Origin: Microcaldota archaeon | GTDB lineage: Archaea > Micrarchaeota > Micrarchaeia > Micrarchaeales > Micrarchaeaceae | Reading direction: 5' to 3' | NCBI GenBank assembly: GCA_021810105.1 | Contig: JAJZJM010000004.1 | Span: 62,001 to 126,000, forward strand | Length of the DNA: 64,000 bases | In this document: positions 25,627 to 33,436 of the stretch, one piece after another | Layout of the letters: the number at the start of each line of letters is the position of its first letter | Numbering within the stretch: the first letter of the stretch is position 1 | Position numbers and translations under genes: made by a program | The notes under the pieces: generated by a model | The model's database searches: none | What the model saw: the letters and a program-made list of their open reading frames with translations, nothing else | What the model was told of the DNA's origin: nothing

Positions 25627-25833
25627 TCAACGTTGACCATACTTACTTTCGTAGAAATCGTGAAGTAGTTTAGCATCCTTTTTTCCGAGTGGAGTCACGC
25701 TATGTGAAAGCAACAGTGCGTCATAATTTAACCTGGCAACCTCCTCAAGCGCGATTACCCTCTCAAGGACAGCGGTGCTATCAGTTCCAATCACGAATGC
25801 TCCGTGTTTTGCCACCAAAAATACATTTTCTGA
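25627..25833 (-). pseudogene. class II aldolase C-terminal fragment
   Basis: About 68 codons reading V-F-L-V-A-K-H-G-A-F-V-I-G then L-E-E-V-A-R, the C-terminal third of a class II (fuculose-phosphate-type) aldolase with its H-G motif. The N-terminal two thirds are absent. It lies directly after, and in frame with, the HAD gene's TGA. It is probably the end of a deleted gene; translation from TTG 25818 is possible but would give no active enzyme. Confidence 0.65.
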
Positions 25834-26508
25834 TCATTGTAGCCTGCTTACTGATTCTGGAATTTCAGAGAAGTTTTGGACAAGTACATCACCCATTGGA
25901 TCGCCTTTGTAAGAAATGGTCTTGATGCCCAGATTTTTCGCACCTACCAGCTCCTCTTCATCGTGCCCAACAAAAACAACCTCATCTGGCTTGTAAGAGA
26001 AATAGTCTATGACTGCTTGATATGATTCCTTATCCGGTTTCTTATGGTGTATTTCAGAAGAAACAAAAATTTTGTCAAACAGACCATCTATATCCAGATA
26101 CTTGAACATTACTTCAAAATCTGCTGTGGTTCTTCCGGTATCTGATAGGATGGCAAGTTTGTATCCATCATTTTTCAGTTTTGAAAGGGTTTCTCTTATA
26201 TTTGTATCTGTCAATTCGGCTTTTTTGAAAGCCTCACCATCAAGCTTTTCGTATTCGTTCAGATAGGTTTCTGGAATTCCTACTTTTGAAAGGTATTGCC
26301 TATGGGCCTCTTGGATGGACATTTTCCCGAGTTCGGTGGCCTTGCTAAATTCTCCCCATGATTTGGAGACATTTTCGATGTCTGTGACACCGTGCGACTT
26401 CAGGAAATTGGCAAATGCTGGATTGAAATATTGGAAGACGTTCTTAAGATCGTATATGACCTTGTTCGCATCAAAAATTATGAGTTTTATCCTCTTCCCA
26501 CTAGGCAT
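25834..26508 (-). CDS. HAD-superfamily hydrolase with altered motif I
   Basis: A 224-residue protein with motif II L-S-D-T-G, the lysine in H-H-K-K-P-D and motif IV F-V-G-H-D-E-E-E. Motif I reads D13-A-N15 rather than D-x-D: the nucleophile is present but the usual general acid/base aspartate is asparagine. It could be a weak phosphatase or have another activity. ATG 26508 is preferred over GTG 26517. A TATA-like TATTAAATA on the minus strand is shared with the divergent gene at 26577. Confidence 0.8.
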   Translation of the reverse strand: MPSGKRIKLIIFDANKVIYDLKNVFQYFNPAFANFLKSHGVTDIENVSKSWGEFSKATELGKMSIQEAHRQYLSKVGIPETYLNEYEKLDGEAFKKAELTDTNIRETLSKLKNDGYKLAILSDTGRTTADFEVMFKYLDIDGLFDKIFVSSEIHHKKPDKESYQAVIDYFSYKPDEVVFVGHDEEELVGAKNLGIKTISYKGDPMGDVLVQNFSEIPESVSRLQ

Positions 26509-26576
26509 ACCAATCACTAAAATATGGCATCTAAAAGTATTTAATAGTGAGACACAGAGAGACAGGCCATTGGGTC

Positions 26577-26837
26577 ATGGCAGATTGCTTATGGCCCAAC
26601 AGAAAGAGACAGCAGGCTCTAGTCCAGGCAATAGAAGTGAGTAAGCAGCCTGATGGAGCGACTGGTAGGGCGCAAGCCCTGCTGGCCGTCTCGGCCAGAC
26701 TTGATGCGGCTATGGATGTATTATGCAAAAAGTTCAATATACATCCAATAGAGATCGATCCTAGCAGCCATGTGCTAGCTGAGATAATGCGACAACTCTA
26801 TGGGCAGCAATGGCTTGATAAGGACTTTGGAAAATAG
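26577..26837 (+). CDS. hypothetical protein
   Basis: An 86-residue helical protein with no recognised family. An AT-rich ATTTAATA about 35 bases upstream suggests a leaderless or short-leader start at ATG 26577; the frame is open to 26547. It is followed within nine bases by the next small gene. Confidence 0.45.
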   Translation: MADCLWPNRKRQQALVQAIEVSKQPDGATGRAQALLAVSARLDAAMDVLCKKFNIHPIEIDPSSHVLAEIMRQLYGQQWLDKDFGK

Positions 26838-26845
26838 GTGATTGC

Positions 26846-27037
26846 ATGAAACTTTGTTATTTTGGACCGTGTCGTTTGAAGCGAGGACATAGGGGTTATT
26901 GTAAGAATTATAAAGGAGAGGTGATATGGGTGAGAAAGTGCATATCAGAGAAGACAATACGACCATTAGAATTGGCAACAGTATATGAGATAGCCTGGAA
27001 AGAGAGATCCATGACGCAAAAAGAAGGTTATGGATAG
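26846..27037 (+). CDS. small Cys/His protein overlapping a PLD gene
   Basis: A 63-residue frame with a good ribosome binding site (AGGTGAT) before ATG 26846. The first 30 residues contain C4, C9, H15, C19 and C30, which could bind zinc. The last 35 residues are merely the other-frame reading of the PLD gene that begins at 26926, so the protein may have been extended by loss of an earlier stop. Confidence 0.45.
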   Translation: MKLCYFGPCRLKRGHRGYCKNYKGEVIWVRKCISEKTIRPLELATVYEIAWKERSMTQKEGYG

Positions 27038-27498
27038 TCTCACCATGGATATCTGAGCGCTATGCCCTTCTTCTGGCTAAGAAATGTGATAATGGAGTAG
27101 ATGTTAGACTCATTACCACTAATGACTATACTAATAGAGGCCATGCCAGAGCCTTAAGAGCGATTTCACAGCGCAAGGATCATCTAATATCATTAGCTTT
27201 GGTAAGCACTGGCTTTGCTATCTTATTCAGAGAACCGTTAGGAATGCTTGTTGCAATTGTTCTAGTAGTAGTGCATTTTCTTCCTAAGCGCGATAATGCA
27301 AAGGTTAGGCTTACTATCAAGGACAAAGTAGCAAACCTCGTACACAGCAAAATCTACGTTGTAGATTCAAAGGCAATGATAAGCTATGCAAATTTAACTT
27401 ATTCTGGTATGAAGAAGAATTATGAAACATTAGTTATCTTTGAAAAAGAATCAGTAGTAGAAAGCATTGCTAAGACTTATGAAGAATTAGAAAGATAG
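26926..27498 (+). pseudogene. PLD-superfamily protein broken by an in-frame TGA
   Basis: A strong GGAGAGGTGAT ribosome binding site precedes ATG 26926. The frame encodes 20 residues, hits TGA at 26986-26988 and then continues open to 27498. After the stop come L-W-I-V-S-P-W-I-S (first strand of a PLD domain), a hydrophobic segment (about 27196-27288), then H-S-K-I-Y-V-V-D and S-Y-A-N-L-T-Y-S-G, the HKD motif and its serine. It resembles phosphatidyl-transfer or nuclease proteins with one HKD motif. A shortened product could start at TTG 27199, but it would lack the first half. Confidence 0.75.
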
Positions 27499-27522
27499 TT
27501 TTAGAATTTCTATGAAAGTATT
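27499..27522 (+). repeat. 24-bp upstream repeat, copy 1
   Basis: TTTTAGAATTTC, then TATGAAAGTATT. It begins one base after the PLD stop. It is near-identical to 27924-27947 and 28499-28522. Confidence 0.75.
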
Positions 27523-27532
27523 GGATGAGCGA

Positions 27533-27901
27533 ATGGTTAATCAAATTAATATGAATAGAAAGGACGTTGTACTATTAGGCACTGCATCGCGCCAAACTGC
27601 AATAACATTACAGGGAGAAAGCATTGGAAACAGCGCAAGCGAACTTCGCAGAAGCTACGATGCCCTATTAAGAGAGGGGATGATATGCGATCAACTACAT
27701 GATGGCGGAGACCACCCAAAAGTAGAGGGTACAGTTACTTTCCATCAAACAGAACTGGGAGAAGTGGTTATGGCTGCTTTTCTCATAGAGCAACCGATGG
27801 CGAAAGCTGTGAATGGCGAATTAGTCCCAATGTTTATAACATTGACAATTGTTGACGCTGATAATAATAGCGAGACCGAACATATTATAGACATGAAATA
27901 G
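27533..27901 (+). CDS. hypothetical protein after repeat copy 1
   Basis: A 122-residue soluble protein with an N-terminal helical half (L-R-R-S-Y-D-A-L-L-R-E-G-M resembles a winged-helix recognition region) and a beta-rich C-terminal half. No family is recognised. ATG 27512 lies inside the 24-bp repeat, and that ATG is not used in the other two copies, so ATG 27533 is preferred. Confidence 0.5.
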   Translation: MVNQINMNRKDVVLLGTASRQTAITLQGESIGNSASELRRSYDALLREGMICDQLHDGGDHPKVEGTVTFHQTELGEVVMAAFLIEQPMAKAVNGELVPMFITLTIVDADNNSETEHIIDMK

Positions 27902-27923
27902 CCTGGCATGAGAAAGCATAATC

Positions 27924-27947
27924 TTTTAGAATTTCCATGAAAGTGTT
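27924..27947 (+). repeat. 24-bp upstream repeat, copy 2
   Basis: TTTTAGAATTTC, then CATGAAAGTGTT. It is 22 bases after the previous stop and 17 bases before the acetyltransferase ATG. The ATG inside it leads to a stop after 11 codons. Confidence 0.8.
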
Positions 27948-27964
27948 ATGTAGGCATAGAGTTT

Positions 27965-28486
27965 ATGTATAAGATCAGAAAACTTAAACGAAGCGACTTC
28001 ACAGCTTATTGTGAAAACGAGGTATCGTATTACAAGGAGCTGAGGGAAAACCCTGCTTTTGGAACCGGAACTTATGGCAAGAAGATCAAAAAGAGAGACA
28101 TGCGAGTTGCCTTCACAAAACTTTACAAGGCAGCTGCAGCGCATAACGCCGTTGTGGTTGTTGCGGAAAATGAAGCAGGCAAAATGGTAGGGATTGGTGA
28201 ATTGAATGGGCACGCCTGGGTAGAGGCACCGCACATTGCAGATATGGGGATTTCCTTGATAAAAGGATATCGTGGCATGGGAATAGGCACAGCAATGGCC
28301 AAACGGCTTCTAAAGATGGCGAAGGGTAAATACGAGATAATTACTGCCGGAACATTTTCTCGTAATACTGCATCAAAGCGGCTACTGAAGAGGCTCGGCT
28401 TCAGGAGATGGGGCCTTGGCTCAAAGTTTGTCAAGCGAGGGAAACTGTATATGGACAGCGAGTTATTTTACCTAAGACTTAAGTGA
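27965..28486 (+). CDS. GNAT acetyltransferase
   Basis: A 173-residue protein with the GNAT core G-Y-R-G-M-G-I-G-T-A-M-A (acetyl-CoA pyrophosphate loop) and N-T-A-S-K-R-L-L-K-R-L-G-F. The substrate is unknown. It is the second of three genes preceded by the same repeat. Confidence 0.88.
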   Translation: MYKIRKLKRSDFTAYCENEVSYYKELRENPAFGTGTYGKKIKKRDMRVAFTKLYKAAAAHNAVVVVAENEAGKMVGIGELNGHAWVEAPHIADMGISLIKGYRGMGIGTAMAKRLLKMAKGKYEIITAGTFSRNTASKRLLKRLGFRRWGLGSKFVKRGKLYMDSELFYLRLK

Positions 28487-28498
28487 AGAGTGAAAGAC

Positions 28499-28522
28499 TT
28501 TTAGAATTTCCATGAAAGTGTT
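28499..28522 (+). repeat. 24-bp upstream repeat, copy 3
   Basis: Identical to copy 2 over 24 bases, with ACTTT just before and AAAGT within the right end as short inverted arms. It lies 12 bases after the acetyltransferase stop and five bases before ATG 28528. Confidence 0.8.
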
Positions 28523-28527
28523 AGCAT

Positions 28528-29052
28528 ATGGAATTAGAATCATTTGAAGTATTAATAGAAATGCCAAAAGATGAGGCTAGGAGGATTCATCTAGATTATT
28601 CGAGAACTTATTATATCGACTTAGGACCTATCAAAAATGTAATTCCTATTAATGAAGGCAAAATGCCGATTGCTTATGGATTCGTTATTGGCACATTAAT
28701 AAAAGATGAAGAAGAGGAATCTGAGCTTGATGCTATTGTATATTCAGAAAAAGAATATAAAATTGGTGATAGAGTAAACGCATATCCCGTAGCCTTAATA
28801 CACATAAAAAACGGAGATCATAAAATAGTTTTTGTTGATGACAGTACCAAAGGAAAACTATGGAACAACATTCCAAGTGGTGAAAGAGACACTATCTTGA
28901 AATACTTTGGTTATAAATCACCAATTGAAAGTGTTGGAGATAGAGATGATGGATTTAACTTGATAAAGAAGAGCCTCACTGATAAAGCATTACCTATACC
29001 AAGAGAAGCTATAGTTCGTAAACAAAATAATATGGAGGATAGAAACCCTTAG
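28528..29052 (+). CDS. divergent inorganic pyrophosphatase-like protein
   Basis: A 174-residue protein. It follows the soluble class I pyrophosphatase plan: E-V-L-I-E-M-P-K at the N-terminus, Y-G-F-V-I-G-T-L-I-K-D at about residues 51-61, L-D-A-I-V at about 70, K-I-G-D-R-V, then D-H-K-I-V-F-V-D. The family's D-G-D-P-L-D loop is E-E-S-E-L-D here, and the D-E-G-x-D-x-K stretch is reduced, so several metal-binding aspartates are missing. It is probably not a housekeeping pyrophosphatase and may act on another phosphoanhydride. It sits in an accessory region behind repeat copy 3. Confidence 0.6.
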   Translation: MELESFEVLIEMPKDEARRIHLDYSRTYYIDLGPIKNVIPINEGKMPIAYGFVIGTLIKDEEEESELDAIVYSEKEYKIGDRVNAYPVALIHIKNGDHKIVFVDDSTKGKLWNNIPSGERDTILKYFGYKSPIESVGDRDDGFNLIKKSLTDKALPIPREAIVRKQNNMEDRNP

Positions 29053-29483
29053 CCACCAAAATGGAATTTTTGGTTTTGCATGTTAACTTTATAGCATTCC
29101 ACCATAATGAAACAAAAATGCAATCTCAAAAACCTACTTACTCCACTAAAATGGAAAAGGCCAGGTTTTGGTGAACCCATCGGGCTTGTTGACAAAAAGA
29201 GGTTTTAAAAACAGAATTTCTTAATGAGGCATTATTTTAGCTCATACTTATGGAATAAGAAAGGCAATTTATCAAAATCATGAAAGCATCTCTTAAATAG
29301 GCTCTGTTCCGGTAATATCTGGGTTGTCGTCGAGAAAAATATGGTCTAAATTGCGCTATACAGCAAGATAATTTCCTTTTAGGTGATTTATACAGCTATG
29401 ATAATATTGCAGCACATTGCAAAATAAAGCGAAACTAAAATTAATTTAGTATTACTATAATAATTTTGGTATTTAGAGAGTTT
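29053..29483. other. non-coding stretch, no gene recognised
   Basis: 431 bases without a convincing frame. A short minus-strand reading around 29290-29345 (D-D-N-P-D-I-T-G-T-E-P) has a protein-like look and could be the decayed end of a gene, but no family can be assigned. Confidence 0.4.
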
Positions 29484-29870
29484 TTACTTTCTTACAAGTC
29501 TTGTCACTTCTGCCTTTACTTCAGGTATACCTAGCAAATGTGCTGTACAGACTCTTCTATTACCATCTTCAGATACATAGTACTCATCACCTATCTGAAC
29601 TAATTCGATCGGAGACCTTGTATCATGAAAAATTTCTACTTTTTCATATGCTCCAGATATTACGCGTAAAAATCTACTGTCAATTCCATTGCGTGTGGGA
29701 GTCCAGTTGTCTGAATAAAGATTATCTTTAAGTTTACTTGTTCCTACAATCGCCCAAGTTGGTACAGTTCTATTTCCTAAATGCTCCTGATGAAATTTCC
29801 TATACCAATCTGGATATCTGTCTTCTAATGTAGGGATCTTTCCAACATTTTCAGTTCTGCCAATTTCCAT
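29484..29870 (-). CDS. ParB/sulfiredoxin-like domain protein
   Basis: A 128-residue protein. The C-terminal half reads I-E-L-V-Q-I-G-D-E-Y-Y-V-S-E-D-G-N-R-R-V and then A-H-L-L-G-I-P-E-V-K-A-E-V, the D-G-x-R-R-x-x-A-A-x-x-L-G pattern of ParB N-terminal/sulfiredoxin-like domains, which bind nucleotides. The N-terminal half is not recognised. TTAGAGGAT just before the ATG is a plausible ribosome binding site. It stands alone in an accessory region. Confidence 0.6.
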   Translation of the reverse strand: MEIGRTENVGKIPTLEDRYPDWYRKFHQEHLGNRTVPTWAIVGTSKLKDNLYSDNWTPTRNGIDSRFLRVISGAYEKVEIFHDTRSPIELVQIGDEYYVSEDGNRRVCTAHLLGIPEVKAEVTRLVRK

Positions 29871-30062
29871 ATCCTCTAATTAATTTACTTTTTTCAGATA
29901 CTTATACTTTGCTTTCTGCCGGTCATATAAACAGTTCTTTTCAACTAAAAAGGCTTGGCATATGTTGTACAGTTACCAAACCTTCCTGGGTTAAATTAGC
30001 TAAATTAAAAAGAAGGATAAGATTTAATTAGAATTTCTAAAAGAATTATGCAAATACTCATT

Positions 30063-30482
30063 TTATGCTTTTCTTGTCTGCGTCTGAATTTTTCCGCGGG
30101 CTAGCGTAGACAATGCGTCACGATCCCGCGTTGACTTGTATGCTGGACTGGATGCTCCTCTGATGTTAAACAATTCTAATTGTTTTTCAAGTTCTCTTTT
30201 GGCACTGTCTATACTATATGGCATATTCCATGCCGGAGTTCTACGACGACAGTTCTTTCCATCAGCTAGAGAATTCGTACATTTTGTGTAAATATACCAT
30301 TTATTGCCATCTTCATCATTTAAACCGCCTTCAGATCCATCAGGAACTTTAAAACCTTTGAATGTTGTTGCTACGCTGAATCCGCAATGGCATAAGTAAA
30401 TTTTGCCCCTGACTGATTCTATAAAAAGACCAACTTCGCCTCCTGTTTTTTCTGTCAGATTTTTAATTATTCTCTCAACCAT
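30063..30482 (-). CDS. hypothetical protein with paired cysteines
   Basis: 139 residues from the internal ATG at 30482 (the frame is open to 30533). C-H-C and C-R-R-R-x-x-x near two further cysteines could form a zinc site. No family is recognised. The C-terminal 25 residues are basic and Thr-rich. Confidence 0.45.
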   Translation of the reverse strand: MVERIIKNLTEKTGGEVGLFIESVRGKIYLCHCGFSVATTFKGFKVPDGSEGGLNDEDGNKWYIYTKCTNSLADGKNCRRRTPAWNMPYSIDSAKRELEKQLELFNIRGASSPAYKSTRDRDALSTLARGKIQTQTRKA

Positions 30483-30618
30483 AAAACTCACGGCAGTATT
30501 TTTTATTTTCCATAGATTTGTACTTTCATGCATTCAAGAGGCCATGCTTTGCTTTATTCTGAAATTTGCACTTTACTAAAATAATTATAGAAAAGATAAT
30601 ATTATTTTAGTATTTATT

Positions 30619-31284
30619 TTAAACCTGGTCTTTCATTGTGTCAAAGGATATTACACCCTCCCATGGCAGCTTAAGCTCTCTCCTTGAAACTGCTAGTCTT
30701 AATCTATCAGCATATTCTTTAAGTATCACAGCTTTTTCCGGGTCGCTTTCTTCTGCGTATATCGAAGCTATATCGTATTTTGAGCTTGCTTCAGACAGGA
30801 ACTCGCATATTCGCTTAAGACGCATATCTTTAGTCTCATCTGGAGCACCAAAGCTTTTCCTTCCACCTCTTACAACATTTGCAATTGGAATCGGTTTGTA
30901 AGATTCTGCTACAGCATTGCTTAAAAGTATAAGCGCATCAAGTACATTTTTTCTGTCTTCAGAGCATTCTAAAATAGGATACTTAGCTGCTTCTTTTGAA
31001 ACTTTACCGGCTTCTAAAAATTTAACAGGAACGGGAACGTCTTTGGCAGAGCTTAAATTGAGCTCCGATGCGATAATCCAGTAATCTGCGCTTTTGTCAA
31101 TAAGCTCTTTTGCCATTTCGGTTTGTCCTTTTTCGACTGCGGCCCTTGCCCCTTTGGCATATTCCTCGGCTATTGCTTCAACAAAAACAGAGCGCTCAAG
31201 AGGTGATGCACCTTCACATGCCATTCTGTTTAGCCTTTCGGTAAGCTTTGATATTATGGGGTTTTGGTTTACTTTGTCAATCAT
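30619..31284 (-). CDS. hypothetical helical protein
   Basis: A 221-residue soluble protein, almost entirely helical and rich in Ala, Glu and Lys, perhaps made of helical-hairpin repeats (the segment E-M-A-K-E-L-I-D-K-S-A-D-Y-W looks repeat-like). No family is recognised. Confidence 0.55.
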   Translation of the reverse strand: MIDKVNQNPIISKLTERLNRMACEGASPLERSVFVEAIAEEYAKGARAAVEKGQTEMAKELIDKSADYWIIASELNLSSAKDVPVPVKFLEAGKVSKEAAKYPILECSEDRKNVLDALILLSNAVAESYKPIPIANVVRGGRKSFGAPDETKDMRLKRICEFLSEASSKYDIASIYAEESDPEKAVILKEYADRLRLAVSRRELKLPWEGVISFDTMKDQV

Positions 31285-31434
31285 TTTATCAATGCAATTA
31301 CTGTTTTTTTAGATATTTATGGATTTTGATGCATTGTTTCGATAGCTTTATCGCTTTTTATTTTAACTGCAACCGTAATATTATGGCGACTGATTGACAT
31401 AACATATAAATTCTTCTGGATTGCACCATATTGC

Positions 31435-32106
31435 ATGGCAGCAAAAAACAGAAGCAAAGACATTTTTCCTTCTATATACAACAAAGGGCTTTGGACCAAA
31501 GCCATAGCTCATTTATCAAAGAAAGACCGGGTTCTGGCAAGTCTCATAAAAAGAATGGGCAGGATAGAGGTAAATTGGGGAGGCGATTCGTACGAGTCGC
31601 TTATCAGCGCAATAATATATCAGCAGATATCAGGATCTGCCGGAGATTCTATAGAAAAAAAGTTTAAGTCCCTTTATAATGGGAAGATGCCTTCACCGAA
31701 AAAATTCCTTGAAACCCCTGAGAATAAGGTCAGAAGTGCAGGCATATCTCCTCAAAAATACTCCTACCTGAAGGACCTCTGCACACGAATAATAGACGGA
31801 AGGTTAGAGCTAAAGAAGTTTGACAGTATGGAAGACGAAGACATAATCGAGGAGCTTGATGAGGTTAGGGGAATAGGGCGGTGGACAGCTGAAATGTTTC
31901 TTATGTTTAGCCTTGGAAGGACGAATATTGTGCCAAGAGACGACTTGGGCATAAAGAAGGCGATTAAAAATACGTATTGCCTGCGGGACTATCCTACTGG
32001 GAGCAAGTTTTCTGAGCTTGCTGAGAAATGGGCACCGTACGGAACGATAGCATCGTTATACCTTTGGAGGAGCACCGACGTTAAAACCCCTAAGAAAATT
32101 GAGTGA
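31435..32106 (+). CDS. alkA: DNA-3-methyladenine glycosylase II (AlkA, HhH-GPD)
   Basis: A 223-residue base-excision repair glycosylase. The helix-hairpin-helix reads L-D-E-V-R-G-I-G-R-W-T-A-E-M (about 140-153) and the catalytic aspartate lies in V-P-R-D-D-L-G (about 166-171). It removes alkylated purines. It lacks the N-terminal domain of bacterial AlkA, which is usual for the shorter archaeal forms. CATATAAAT about 35 bases before ATG 31435 is the probable TATA box. Confidence 0.92.
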   Translation: MAAKNRSKDIFPSIYNKGLWTKAIAHLSKKDRVLASLIKRMGRIEVNWGGDSYESLISAIIYQQISGSAGDSIEKKFKSLYNGKMPSPKKFLETPENKVRSAGISPQKYSYLKDLCTRIIDGRLELKKFDSMEDEDIIEELDEVRGIGRWTAEMFLMFSLGRTNIVPRDDLGIKKAIKNTYCLRDYPTGSKFSELAEKWAPYGTIASLYLWRSTDVKTPKKIE

Positions 32107-32132
32107 TGTTATTAGACTGCCGCAGTGCAAAT

Positions 32133-33044
32133 CTATTTTTTGCCAGAGTTATTTATTTTTGTAGAATACTCTAAAATATCCTTAAGTAGCTTTGCTTTCA
32201 GGTTAGTGTTGATTTTGTCTATGCGCTTTGTCTTTATGGATATAGACACACTATAAGAATTCTCTGAAATGTGCCTTATTGCAACATTGCACTCATTATG
32301 AGCATTGTGCCTCTTTAGCATCGCCTTTATGTGCTTCTCCAACATATGATAAGGCACAGTTTTTTGTATTTCAACCATAAAAGAAAGGTTAAACGTGTCA
32401 GACCTCTTGTGATTTATCACCATGGCCTGGTTGAGAATTCCGTTCGGAACATAGAGGGGTGCATCTGATTCGCCAAATATCTCCGTATATAACAGCCCTA
32501 TCTTGCTTATAGTGCCGCTGTATCCTGGTATGAACTCGTCGTGCGGGTATGTCGATGGCATCTTATTGTATTGCCACGTCTGGACCGTTATGTAGTCCCC
32601 GGGTTCGAATGGTTTTGCTATTATCATAGAGACTCCCGAGAAGATGTTACCTAAAGTTGGCTGCGCAGCAAGTCCGAGGACTATGCCAAGGAATCCTGCG
32701 CTGATCAGAAGACCTGTAACGTTTACATTCAGCAATGAAAGAATGATTATGATAAGGACTATGTAAGCGATTATGCTGAAGAGCCTTGAGATTGTTCCGG
32801 CCTCCTGCCTTACGCCTTTTGTTTCTATATACTTGTTCAGTATGCTGGATAATAGTGTTATTATGCCGATTCCAAGTAGCAATGAGACTATAGAAAGCAT
32901 CAGTCTCATGTAATTTGCGTTTATATGAAAATAGGATAGCGCATAATACAGAATAATTATCAGGGCAATGCTCACGATCAATGTCGCAGCAATGCCTACG
33001 TTTGTATTTCTTTTTGTTGGATTGCTCTCCGCGGCTTTCTGCAT
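32133..33044 (-). CDS. MscS-family mechanosensitive channel
   Basis: A 303-residue protein. Three or four membrane helices (20-130) end in the pore helix A-G-F-L-G-I-V-L-G-L-A-A-Q, followed by the conserved N-I-F-S-G-V region and the beta domain starting P-F-E-P-G-D-Y-I. A short C-terminal alpha/beta domain follows. It would release osmolytes under hypo-osmotic stress. It is convergent with alkA. Confidence 0.92.
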   Translation of the reverse strand: MQKAAESNPTKRNTNVGIAATLIVSIALIIILYYALSYFHINANYMRLMLSIVSLLLGIGIITLLSSILNKYIETKGVRQEAGTISRLFSIIAYIVLIIIILSLLNVNVTGLLISAGFLGIVLGLAAQPTLGNIFSGVSMIIAKPFEPGDYITVQTWQYNKMPSTYPHDEFIPGYSGTISKIGLLYTEIFGESDAPLYVPNGILNQAMVINHKRSDTFNLSFMVEIQKTVPYHMLEKHIKAMLKRHNAHNECNVAIRHISENSYSVSISIKTKRIDKINTNLKAKLLKDILEYSTKINNSGKK

Positions 33045-33099
33045 AAATTATTCTTGAGAAATTGTTATTTAATACTTAGCGTGAATTTTGTAGTAAAAT

Positions 33100-33435
33100 T
33101 CAGCAAAGAGTTCTGTTTCTATCCTGTAGTTCCCCCTTTAGTCTCAGAGCGCGAATTCCACAAACCGTCGGAAATATTGTCAGGTCGTGGCCGTCTTTTG
33201 AATGCTCAAACTGTTTGGTGGTTATCAGGCCTTTCATTGCCATATCTCTTAGATAATTGTTCATATTGTCTTCGTCTGTTCCAGGTCTTATGCACTTCTC
33301 TTGCTCTGCAACTGCAAGTATGCTCCACAATGTTGCCTGTTCGCCGCGCTTATCCATTTCATATATTATCCTTAGCAGTGATAATTCATGACTGCTCTCT
33401 TTTCTTATTGAGATGTCCATGCCCAGCACCTGCAA
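33100..33435 (-). CDS. winged-helix protein paired with a nucleotidyltransferase
   Basis: A 111-residue protein whose central part (Y-L-R-D-M-A-M-K-G-L-I-T-T followed by a wing) looks like a winged helix. Its ATG lies two bases after the stop of the nucleotidyltransferase gene, so they are co-translated. The pair resembles a toxin-antitoxin module with the DNA-binding partner second. Confidence 0.55.
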   Translation of the reverse strand: MQVLGMDISIRKESSHELSLLRIIYEMDKRGEQATLWSILAVAEQEKCIRPGTDEDNMNNYLRDMAMKGLITTKQFEHSKDGHDLTIFPTVCGIRALRLKGELQDRNRTLC

Positions 33436-33436
33436 A

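Noticed and set aside
25834-27000. Two nearby in-frame TGA codons (25834 and 26986) as evidence that TGA is read as an amino acid
   Set aside because: Many confident genes in the window end in TGA (for example 3147, 7917, 23307, 32106), and neither site has a visible recoding structure.
32596-32612. GGTTCGAATGG resembling a tRNA T-loop
   Set aside because: Lies inside the MscS gene and no acceptor or anticodon stem can be built around it.
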